From: Endomicrobium sp.
GTDB lineage: Bacteria; Elusimicrobiota; Endomicrobiia; Endomicrobiales; Endomicrobiaceae
Length of the DNA: 14,927 nt
Assembly (NCBI GenBank): GCA_031273885.1
Contig: JAISRA010000042.1
Span: forward strand, 1 to 14,927
Reading direction: 5' to 3'
Numbering within the stretch: position 1 is the stretch's first letter; every line of letters starts with the position of its first letter. Shown piece by piece: positions 7,509 to 14,100 of the stretch. The translations under genes and the position numbers were made by a program. The notes beneath the pieces are model-generated. The model worked only from the letters and a program-made list of their open reading frames with translations. It had not been told where the DNA came from and searched no databases.

Positions 7509-7775
7509 TTAATTTCCTCTGACTTTCACACAATAATGGAATGGTGAACCCGAATAAACAATATCCACCACTTCGGTTATATTTTTTTTCTTTACTATTG
7601 AACTCACAGAAAAATCTCCAACAAGAAATATATAACTACATTTCTTACCTTCTTTTGTGTACGTAAAAGAAGTATCTTTATTAAGCTCTTTGGTATAAAT
7701 CATACCCGATGACCTAGCAACAGTACAACCGCTCACTAGCACCAATCCCAATAATCCTAAAAATAATTTTTTCAT
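7509..7775 (-). CDS. TRL-like lipoprotein
   Basis: An 88-residue lipoprotein with MKKLFLGLLGLVLVSGC, lipobox LVSGC and lipidated Cys17. The mature part (GMIYTKELNK ... KKCSYIFLVGDFSVSSIVKKKNITEVVDIVYSG) follows the pattern of TRL-like small proteins: GxIYT, then K.C or G.S, a GD-S/F-S strand, a KKxxI repeat and a VD strand. TRL stands for tRNA-associated locus; the molecular function is unknown to me. A start four codons earlier is possible (7787), but GAGGA lies five bases before the ATG at 7775 and nothing precedes the first ATG, so I chose 7775. It sits 29 bases after the broken HU gene and 15 before the OmpA-like gene. Confidence 0.6.
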   Translation of the reverse strand: MKKLFLGLLGLVLVSGCTVARSSGMIYTKELNKDTSFTYTKEGKKCSYIFLVGDFSVSSIVKKKNITEVVDIVYSGSPFHYCVKVRGN

Positions 7776-7804
7776 CTTTTTCCTCATATATTGTTAATCA
7801 TTAC

Positions 7805-8072
7805 TTATACACTTTCCTTTAAATTTTTACCAACTGTAAACTTAACTTTTTTACCAGCTGGAATTTTGATTGCTTTTCCAGTTTGTGGATTTCTACCATC
7901 TCTTTCTTTTGTTTCAATAATTAAAAGTACCGAAACCAACTAGAGAAATATCCCCGCCTTTCCTTAATGTTTCCTTAACGGTTTCTATAAAACCATTTAG
8001 AAAAGTTTCCGTAGCAGTTTTTGTATTACCAGTTTTTTGTGCTATAGCACTTACAATATCATCCTTAGACAT
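7805..8072 (-). pseudogene. HU-family DNA-binding protein, frameshifted
   Basis: On the minus strand the frame from ATG 8072 reads MSKDDIVSAIAQKTGNTKTA and continues to [13 protein letters not shown], where TGA at 7914-7916 stops it after 52 residues. Shifting frame at about 7917-7923 restores the second half of [17 protein letters not shown] and [19 protein letters not shown], ending at 7805. HU proteins have nine residues between GTF and GRNP; a two-base loss here fits that better than a one-base gain. Both halves are otherwise well conserved, so the damage is recent or is a sequencing error. Intact HU is a roughly 90-residue dimer that bends and compacts DNA. A truncated 52-residue product would lack the DNA-gripping beta arms. 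Confidence 0.85.
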
Positions 8073-8143
8073 ATTTATTAATATTTATTGTACTCTAGCA
8101 GAGAATTTTATAGGGAAGATTTATTTTTGCAATATAAAAAATC

Positions 8144-8172
8144 TTGACTTATTATAACTTATATGTTATAAT
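8144..8172 (+). promoter_or_regulatory. higBA promoter with overlapping operator palindrome
   Basis: TTGACT (8144-8149) and TATAAT (8167-8172) are separated by exactly 17 bases, a near-consensus sigma70 promoter. TTATAAC (8152-8158) and GTTATAA (8165-8171) form a perfect inverted repeat with a six-base centre, filling the spacer and covering the -10. A repressor bound here would block RNA polymerase, which fits autoregulation by the HTH antitoxin encoded downstream. The toxin ATG is at 8205, 33 bases after the -10. Confidence 0.75.
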
Positions 8173-8204
8173 ATTTTATATTAAATATAAATTTTTTTCA
8201 AAAT

Positions 8205-8537
8205 ATGAAAATAGTTTTTTATCAAACAGAAAATGGCAGAATACCAGTAAAAAAAGATATAGATAATTTAGAAAAAGTAGACAAGGCAGAAGTATTTGGA
8301 ATTCTAGAAAATATAGAGAGAAATGGTTTTAATTCAAATAGGGTTGAGTTTAGACAAATAAAAGGTAAACTTTGGGAGATAAAAATGAGACTATCAACAA
8401 CTGGCTACCGAATATTTTATACTTCAATAGATAGAGATACTATAATTTTATTACATTCTTATAAAAAAAAGACACAAAAAGCACCAAGTAATGATTTAAA
8501 TGTTGCTTTTAAAAGAATGAATGACGTTTTGGAATAA
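8205..8537 (+). CDS. higB: HigB/RelE-superfamily toxin (Gp49-like)
   Basis: A 110-residue protein of the phage-derived Gp49-like/HigB group. Diagnostic stretches are RIPVKKDIDNL (12-22), the strand pair KGKLWEIKMR (53-62) with GYRIFYTS (67-74), and LLHSYKKKTQKAP (82-94). Toxins of this group cleave mRNA, usually on the ribosome. Basic residues in the YRIFY and HSYKKKTQK strands are the likely RNA-contacting positions. The toxin gene comes first and the antitoxin 32 bases later, the order typical of higBA. There is no Shine-Dalgarno before the ATG, only an A/T-rich leader, which would keep toxin output low. The promoter and operator lie at 8144-8172. Confidence 0.88.
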   Translation: MKIVFYQTENGRIPVKKDIDNLEKVDKAEVFGILENIERNGFNSNRVEFRQIKGKLWEIKMRLSTTGYRIFYTSIDRDTIILLHSYKKKTQKAPSNDLNVAFKRMNDVLE

Positions 8538-8569
8538 CATTTTTATTAAATATTTTAATGAGGTTTTTT

Positions 8570-8887
8570 ATGACAAATAATTTAAAAAATAATAAATACA
8601 TAAGTAATTTAACTATAAAAAATATAGTTGATGAATTTGTAGAAAATGATCCAGAAGCACAGGTGTTAATGGATGAACAAAGATTAATAAATTCAATTTC
8701 AAATGAAATTATTAGAATTAGAAAAAGTAAAGAATTAACACAGGCGGATTTGGCAGAAAAAATAAATACTAGACAAGCCAGTATTTCAAGATTAGAAAAA
8801 GGTAATTTAAATAAATTACCAACAATAGAATTTTTATATAAAATAGCAAACGCATTAAACAAAAAACTGATAATAAAATTTGAATGA
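8570..8887 (+). CDS. higA: HigA-type antitoxin, Xre-family HTH
   Basis: A 105-residue antitoxin. The N-terminal 40 residues are probably the toxin-binding part. A Cro/C1-type helix-turn-helix spans about 45-98, with LTQADLAEKINTRQASISRLEKGN and PTIEFLYKIANALNKKL. It would neutralise the toxin just upstream and repress the operon through the palindrome at the promoter. An ATG four codons earlier (8558) is in frame, but GAGG at 8560-8563 is well placed for the ATG at 8570 and lies inside the longer reading, so I chose 8570. The stop is TGA, showing that TGA is not read as Trp in this element. Confidence 0.88.
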   Translation: MTNNLKNNKYISNLTIKNIVDEFVENDPEAQVLMDEQRLINSISNEIIRIRKSKELTQADLAEKINTRQASISRLEKGNLNKLPTIEFLYKIANALNKKLIIKFE

Positions 8888-8907
8888 TCGAATAATCCCA
8901 AGTATTA

Positions 8908-9045
8908 TTGGAAAGAATCATCAATACAACAGAAGTAATTATTTTAAATGAATATTGTGGAATATGGAGAAATGGAGTATGGTTTTCAAATGAAAATTTT
9001 AAGGATAATTATTGCTTTGATTTCAAAAAAATTAATACTGTTTAA
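8908..9045 (+). other. Possible short or decayed coding frame
   Basis: A 45-codon frame after the antitoxin reads LLERIINTTEVIILNEYCGIW at its start and then NGVWFSNENFKDNYCFDF, ending TAA at 9043. Its composition looks protein-like, but the only start is TTG with no ribosome site. It may be a remnant of a third gene of the toxin-antitoxin region. I recognise no family. The rest of 9046-9072 is AT-rich with a 20-base perfect palindrome of A and T. Confidence 0.2.
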
Positions 9046-9072
9046 AAAAATAAAAATATTTAAATATTTTTT

Positions 9073-9106
9073 AGTTATTAAAAATAATTTTTAATAACTT
9101 TTTTTT
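9073..9106 (+). terminator. Intrinsic-type terminator after the toxin-antitoxin region
   Basis: AGTTATTAAAAA (9073-9084) and TTTTTAATAACT (9088-9099) are perfect 12-base arms around TAA, followed directly by seven T to 9106 on the plus strand. The stem is almost all A/U, unlike a textbook terminator, but its length and the T run in a non-coding gap between two plus-strand units make an end of the higBA transcript likely. Confidence 0.55.
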
Positions 9107-9309
9107 AACAAAAATTTTAAAATCTTTTTTGTGGTAATCCATTTTTTGATTTTTTTACTTTCAATTTTTTGCCAAAATAAAATTTGTTTTTTTATACTTT
9201 TAGGTTTTACAGCAAGCTGATAAAGATCCCTGTACACTAATTGCAGTCCCATGGACTGCCAGTTAACACTTGAAAATAAAGGATAACACACATTAAAAAA
9301 TGGTACCAT
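9091..9309 (-). other. Weak minus-strand open frame, doubtful gene
   Basis: A 72-codon frame on the minus strand. The first 25 residues (MVPFFNVCYPLFSSVNWQSM) look unlike a protein start, and the remainder is Lys/Ile-rich (LVYRDLYQLAVKPKSIKKQ). It has no ribosome site, overlaps the terminator hairpin at its 3' end and matches nothing I know. It is listed because 9046-9330 otherwise holds no gene. It may be a degraded gene fragment or chance. Confidence 0.15.
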
Positions 9310-9387
9310 AGAATTCCAGCACGGTCCCTATATTTTTAACTTGACTTGCAAAATATGGAATATTATACTTTACTTACGGTACCATAA
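9300..9387 (+). promoter_or_regulatory. Promoter and paired GGTACCATA operators of the RHH gene
   Basis: TTGACT (9341-9346) and TATACT (9364-9369) stand 17 bases apart, a strong promoter 61 bases before the ATG at 9431. GGTACCATA occurs on both sides, at 9302-9310 and 9379-9387; the first copy is part of the perfect palindrome ATGGTACCAT (9300-9309). Two matching sites bracketing a promoter suggest repression by looping or by two dimers, most likely by the RHH protein encoded next. The operator role is inferred. Confidence 0.55.
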
Positions 9388-9430
9388 AATTTAACCATAG
9401 CTATAAAATTTTTACGAGGCTTTTAAAATT

Positions 9431-9784
9431 ATGAATGAAAAAATTAAAAACAACAGGGAAGAGGTGATTAAAATTTTTTTGACCCAATCAGAAAAAAGCC
9501 TAGTCAAATCACATCTGGAAAATTACAACAATATTAATCCAGACAACAGAAAAAGTATAAGCGAATTTTTGAGGGAAATTATCCTTAAAAATTTATTAAA
9601 AATACAAAATGATTTAGAGGATAAAAATTTGGATAATTTTGAAAAAATTTACGATGGCGACAACTTCAAAAAAATTGAAAAAATTTTGAATAGAAATATA
9701 TTTTTGACATATAAAATATTAGAAAAAATATTTGGAGAAAAAGAGACAGAAAATATTTTAAATGAAATGAAAAATGGAGAATAA
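9431..9784 (+). CDS. Ribbon-helix-helix protein, likely relaxosome accessory factor
   Basis: A 117-residue protein. An N-terminal ribbon-helix-helix spans about 11-56: strand EVIKIFLT, helix A at 19-31 (SEKSLVKSHLENY), a loop, and helix B KSISEFLREIILKNL (41-55). An acidic linker follows, then a helical C-terminal segment (about 78-115, KKIEKILNRNIFLTYKILEKI) that could form oligomers. Length, fold and location beside a repeat-rich gap and a MobF relaxase recall TrwA of R388 (an RHH protein of similar size) and TraY of F, which bind oriT and also repress their own promoters. A plain transcription regulator is the alternative. GAGG lies 11 bases before the ATG. The promoter at 9341-9369 carries paired operator-like repeats. 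Confidence 0.65.
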   Translation: MNEKIKNNREEVIKIFLTQSEKSLVKSHLENYNNINPDNRKSISEFLREIILKNLLKIQNDLEDKNLDNFEKIYDGDNFKKIEKILNRNIFLTYKILEKIFGEKETENILNEMKNGE

Positions 9785-9820
9785 AACAATAAAAAAAATA
9801 ATTAAATTTTTAGATTAAAA

Positions 9821-10006
9821 GTCAATTAGCAAACTTCCTCCTGCCCGCTCCATTCGTCGGCAACTACACTCCGTTTGTCGCCTCCTCCCGTGTTGTCGGA
9901 AGCAAGCAATTTTAAATAAAATTATTTAGTTATATAAAAACTGCGTTTTTATAAATATTATTTAATTTTTGCAAATAATTTTTTTTCAAACTGTTTGCCA
10001 ATTGAC
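9821..10006. repeat. Inverted repeat bracketing a 158-base segment
   Basis: GTCAATTAGCAAAC (9821-9834) is the reverse complement of GTTTGCCAATTGAC (9993-10006) at 13 of 14 positions. The bracketed segment holds the GC-rich island and an AT hairpin. A match this long and GC-mixed is unlikely by chance in such AT-rich DNA. It could mark the ends of a small inserted unit or be paired protein-binding sites. Confidence 0.55.
9837..9906. repeat. GC-rich island with three imperfect repeats
   Basis: This 70-base stretch is far richer in G+C than the DNA around it. Read on the minus strand it contains three related units: CGACAACACGGGAGGAGG, CGACAAACGGAGTGTAG and CGACGAATGGAGCGGGCAGG, each starting CGAC-A/G-A with a GGAG a few bases on. 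TGCCCGCTC at 9842-9850 is the exact complement of GAGCGGGCA in the loop of the long inverted repeat (10131-10139). No coding frame is convincing. It may be protein-binding sites of a relaxosome or replication complex. Confidence 0.5.
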
Positions 10007-10070
10007 CATAAAATGGACGACAAAAATATATAAATCTTGTAGATAAAATAAAAATTTATTTTTAAAAAAT

Positions 10071-10208
10071 AAAAGGAAAAAGAAAAAACAATAATTGAAA
10101 ATAAGTTATTTTATTCGTCAAGGGTAATACGAGCGGGCAAGCCACGCCCTTGACTAATAAAATATACTTATTTTTTTATAAAATTGTTTTTCTTTTTTCC
10201 CTTTTTTT
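10071..10208. repeat. Long imperfect inverted repeat, extended hairpin
   Basis: The inner arms 10101-10124 and 10147-10171 match with one mismatch and one single-base gap; the innermost part is GTCAAGGG with CCCTTGAC. Outer arms (10071-10100 and 10171-10208) continue as purine-rich against pyrimidine-rich tracts, including AAAAGGAAAAAG-like and CTTTTTTCCC-like runs. The loop of 22 bases (10125-10146) contains GAGCGGGCA. As single-stranded DNA during transfer this could form a stem of more than 50 base pairs, as in single-strand origins or recognition structures of incoming DNA. As RNA it would be a strong structure ending in a U-rich arm. Confidence 0.7.
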
Positions 10209-10240
10209 CTTTTTAAAAACAAATCTTAGGAGAGAAGTTA

Positions 10241-10387
10241 ATGTGGTTTTACCAGTCCCATTATAATTGCACTACTAAATATCTTTGGACTTGCGATGTT
10301 ATGAGAAGCTGTTTGCTACGCAAAACAGCTTATTGTGTCGTAAACTGGAGAGTTTTGCTTTTTTCAATAAATTTACTGTTGAAATAA
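10241..10387 (+). CDS. Possible 48-residue Cys-rich small protein or leader peptide
   Basis: A frame of 48 codons starts ATG at 10241 with a good AGGAG eight bases upstream and ends TAA at 10385. It reads MWFYQSHYNCTTKYLWTC, then RSCLLRKTAYCVVNWRVLLFS, with four cysteines, four tryptophans and a hydrophobic end. The ribosome site argues for translation. Against it, the composition (Trp and Cys heavy) is unlike the neighbours, and the frame runs through the hairpin at 10306-10331. It may be a leader peptide whose translation controls the downstream genes, or chance. Confidence 0.3.
   Translation: MWFYQSHYNCTTKYLWTCDVMRSCLLRKTAYCVVNWRVLLFSINLLLK
10306..10340 (+). other. Compact hairpin followed by TATTGTGTC, candidate nic region
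   Basis: AAGCTGTTTGC (10306-10316) pairs with GCAAAACAGCTT (10320-10331) around TAC, with one bulged base. The sequence right after the stem is ATTGTGTCGTAAAC; with the last T of the stem it reads TATTGTGTC. In R388, whose relaxase TrwC is also MobF, a hairpin is followed by TATTGTCT with the nick in that tract. The layout matches, the sequence only partly. Strand, distance to the relaxase gene and the adjacent RHH gene fit an oriT. This is a resemblance, not proof. Confidence 0.4.
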
Positions 10388-10444
10388 TAAAATTGAGTAT
10401 TATCTTTTAGGAGAAATATTTAAATAAAAGGAGTATAAATAACT

Positions 10445-11128
10445 ATGACTATAACTATTAAATTACTACAAGATTTCATAGTCTATAATGATGATCTTAC
10501 GCAATCAAAAAGAGCAATTCTTGATTCTAAAATATTCTATTTAGAATCAACAGGATTTCTTGGTAACCTAAAAATATTAGGACATAATCTATTTGAATTC
10601 CCAATATTAGAATTAAAGAATAAGTTGTATTGTTTTATAGACGAAAATAGCATAATAACCTTTTCAACCAAACGAGATAATCTGAAGCATTTTAGTATAA
10701 TTACAGATACCAGTAATTGGGCTGAAAAACATTATGAAAATCTCAAAGATATCAAACATGCTAAAGAATTTTATAAAGAAATTTTAAAAATATTTAAAAA
10801 CACTGGGGAGGATTATTTCTTCATTAATGGTTTGTCTAATATATTTAGAGCACAGGGACAAGAAAACTTTAAACTAATAGCTGGCTATGACTATAAGGAT
10901 TTAGGAACATCATCAGAAATAAAAACATTAAATGACCTAACTAAAAAAATAAGATTACTAACTAAATTTAGGTCTTTAGATTTTATTGCCGAAAGGAGCA
11001 AAGTTAAAAAAGAAAAAATTATATCAATAATTGGAATAAAAACGGATATATCCTTAAAAGACATAGAGAACCTCGTAAAATTTTGTTATAAATTTAGTAG
11101 CAATACTCTGGATATAAAACAGGATTAA
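10445..11128 (+). CDS. Unknown protein coupled to the relaxase gene
   Basis: A 227-residue protein that I do not recognise. Residues 1-160 mix short beta-like strands with helical stretches and show no signal peptide or membrane span. The C-terminal part, about 163-213, resembles a lambda-repressor-type helix-turn-helix: LLTKFRSLDFIAERSKVKKE, IISIIGIKTDISLKDIENLVKF. So DNA binding is plausible. The stop is two bases before the GTG of the relaxase, whose ribosome site lies in the last codons of this gene, which points to coupled translation and shared work. AAAGGAG stands 11 bases before the ATG. It could be a relaxosome component or a regulator of the transfer genes; neither is shown by sequence. 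Confidence 0.75.
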   Translation: MTITIKLLQDFIVYNDDLTQSKRAILDSKIFYLESTGFLGNLKILGHNLFEFPILELKNKLYCFIDENSIITFSTKRDNLKHFSIITDTSNWAEKHYENLKDIKHAKEFYKEILKIFKNTGEDYFFINGLSNIFRAQGQENFKLIAGYDYKDLGTSSEIKTLNDLTKKIRLLTKFRSLDFIAERSKVKKEKIISIIGIKTDISLKDIENLVKFCYKFSSNTLDIKQD

Positions 11129-11130
11129 CA

Positions 11131-14100
11131 GTGCCAATTTCTATAACTTCTCTTTCGGCAGATCACGCTTATAAATACCACATAGATGAAGTAAACGCAA
11201 GAAAAGAGAGAGACGAAAGTAAACAATTTGATTACTATATAAATCAAGAAAGTGGTGTGTGGTACGGTAAGGGGGCGGAGCTATTGGGTTTTAGTAATAA
11301 AGTCATCGACAAGAAAGATTTTTATGATGTGGTTCACGGCAAATTTAGTTACATAAATAGCGATGGTAAAATGGTAAAAGTTGACTTGACTAAACACGCA
11401 AAAAACAAAGAACATAGGGCAGGAATAGAAATAGGATTTGATGTCCCAAAAAGTTTATCCATACTGGCAGAAATATACGGCAAGACAGAAATAACCGACG
11501 CCCTAATACAGGCCACCAACAACACATTGGATTATATCCAAGATAATCTAATGTACGTAAGAACACAGGAAAATAAAGAAATTAAATTTGAAAAAGTTGA
11601 CAATATGCTTGTGGGAAAATTTCTACACAATGATTCTAGAGAAAAAGACCCGCTAATACATTTTCACGCCCTATTAATGAATATTGCGGTTGATAAACAA
11701 GGTAATGTAAAAACAGCAATATTTAATGAAATACTCAGTAACAAGAAATTTATTGGAGAAATATTTGATAACGAATGGCAACATGTATTACAGGAATTAG
11801 GTTATACGTTTAGAGATGTAAAAAAAGTAACACAAATAGCAAAAGAAGTATTAGGAATAGCAGACCAACAAATAAAATATTGGTCCAAAAGACGAAATGA
11901 AATTGAAAATATAGCTGATAGAGAGGGAGTTGACAAAAGGGACAGAGGGAAAATGCAAAAGATTACAAATAAAACAAGAAAAGCAAAGGATACTTCAAAA
12001 ACATTAAAAGAATTGAGAGAAGAATGGATAGAAAAAGAAAAAGAACTTGTTGGCATTGAAAGATTTAATGAAATATCAAATGATTCACTAAAAAGTAAAA
12101 AACCGATAAACAAAGAAAAGATTGTACCCTTAGACAAAATTGTTGAAAGCTCCATAGCACATCTAACCGAAAGAAAAACGACATTCACACGGCTGGAATT
12201 AATATCTACAATTTTACGGAGGAATAAAGGAAATTATAATCTTAAAGATATAGAGAAAATCATAGATGAAAATAAAGAAATAATACATAATATGGTTGAA
12301 ATTGACAAATATAGTAAGGGTATTAATACATTTAATACTGTAGTAAGCGATGTATATACGACAAAAGCATCGTTGGAAACGGAAAATGCAATAATAACAA
12401 AAGTAACAGATGGGAAAAATAAGTTTAAAAGTATTTATACAAAAGGTGAAATTGATAATTTTAATGGTCTTATTACTAAAGATAATAATAGTAATAGTAA
12501 TCCAAAAAATATTGACTACAACGAAAGATTAAAAAATGTAGAGCAAAAATATATTGATAATTTACATAAAAACATAGACAAACTACTGGAACAGGAACCA
12601 GTAGTAAAAGTTACTGGAAATGACTTTGTAGGATTGAATAAAAAAGAAACAACAGAACAGGTTTATAATTACTTTAAAGAAAAAGATAAATTAAATCTAT
12701 ATAACTCTGAAATTGGTAATGTAAAAATAACAAAAAATGGAATAAAAGACTCTTATTCTCACAAAAGAATATATCAAGAAAAGGCAATAGCTTTTAAATG
12801 TATTGATAGCATTATAGAAAATGGCACTGTTATAAAGAAAGAAACTGATTTTAAAGGAAGAGGCTATACTTCTTATCTACTTGCAGCTCCAATAATTATA
12901 AATAACAAAGACTATATTGCCGAAGTAGTAGTTAATGAATACCAAAACCAAGATAAAACTTTTTATTTTCATGATGTAAAAGAAAAAGAGCTCTATAAAC
13001 AAGTCCTTAATGCAAAAGCACCAGTAAACTCTGAGAGAGCTCTTGATGACTCAAGTATAGTAAATTTCTTTTATAAAGTCAAGCAAAAAAATTTACAGAA
13101 AAATTCACAAATATACTACAATCTTACTACAACCTTTTCTCCAGTGCTTCCTCCAACATCCCTATATTCCACATTAAACGATAATCAAAAACATACTGTA
13201 GAATTCATTCTTAAATCTAAAGATCAGTTTATAGGTATACAGGGCTACGCCGGAGTAGGAAAAACCTATACAATAAAAGCATTAAACGAAAAGTTGAATG
13301 AGAAGGGTTATAGTATAATAGGATTAGCACCTACTAATTCTGCCACCGCAACACTGGCAGAGGAAGCGGGGATTAAAACACGAACATTGCAAAGTTTCCT
13401 AACAAGATACGACGGCTATGCCAATAACAGAGGAAACGAAAATACTTTAGAGATCATAAAAAAACAATTTAAAAATAAAATAATATTGGTGGATGAGGCT
13501 AGCTTAATAAGTAACAATCAAATGAGAAATTTATTGACCATAGCAGATAAATTTAATGTTAGAGTAATACTACAGGGTGATGAAAAGCAATTGGATAGTG
13601 TGGAGGCAGGAACACCTTTTTCCAAACTAATAAAGAGTAAAATAATAAATTATAGTGAACTGAGTAATATCCTGAGACAAAAAGATGAAATAATAAAACA
13701 GGCAGTTTATGATTCGATAAATAAAAATATAATAGGTACATTTAGTAAATTAGAGAAAAATAACAACATAATAGAGTTAAGAACAAACGAACAACTAGAA
13801 AAAGAGGAAAAAGACATAAAAGAATATCGCTATAATGACAAGAACAAAGTTGACAATATAAATAATACAGATAATATTGGTATTATTACAGATAATGTCA
13901 ATAGTATGAGTGATTTAAATAGTGATAGGGATAATTTAAAAAATGAATTAGTGGATAAGGTAGTTGAAACCTATTTAAAATATGATAAAGAGGCCAGAAA
14001 AGAAACTCTAATAGTAACCAGTTCAAATGAGATTAGAAAGGCTATAAATGAAAAGATTAGAGAGTCCATAAAGAAGGAAAACAGGGAAAATGGAGTTTAT

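Larger units (their letters stand above)
9785..10444. other. Repeat-rich intergenic region, candidate origin of transfer
   Basis: This is the largest gap in the window. It lies between a probable relaxosome RHH gene and the relaxase unit, the usual place for oriT. It holds an outer inverted repeat (9821-9834 with 9993-10006), a GC-rich island (9837-9906), a hairpin TATAAAAAC-TGC-GTTTTTATA (about 9933-9953), a long imperfect inverted repeat (10071-10208) and a compact hairpin (10306-10331) followed by TATTGTGTC. A short open frame (10241-10387) overlaps the last part. Calling it oriT is inference from position and structure; I did not recognise a known nic sequence with certainty. A replication origin is the main alternative, since no rep gene is visible here. 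Confidence 0.5.

Noticed and set aside
8509..8901. Minus-strand frame opposite the antitoxin
   Set aside because: The plus strand encodes a clear Xre HTH protein; the opposite frame is its shadow.
11802..12188. Minus-strand frame opposite the relaxase linker region
   Set aside because: The plus frame is continuous from the relaxase to the helicase motifs, and the minus frame has no start signals.
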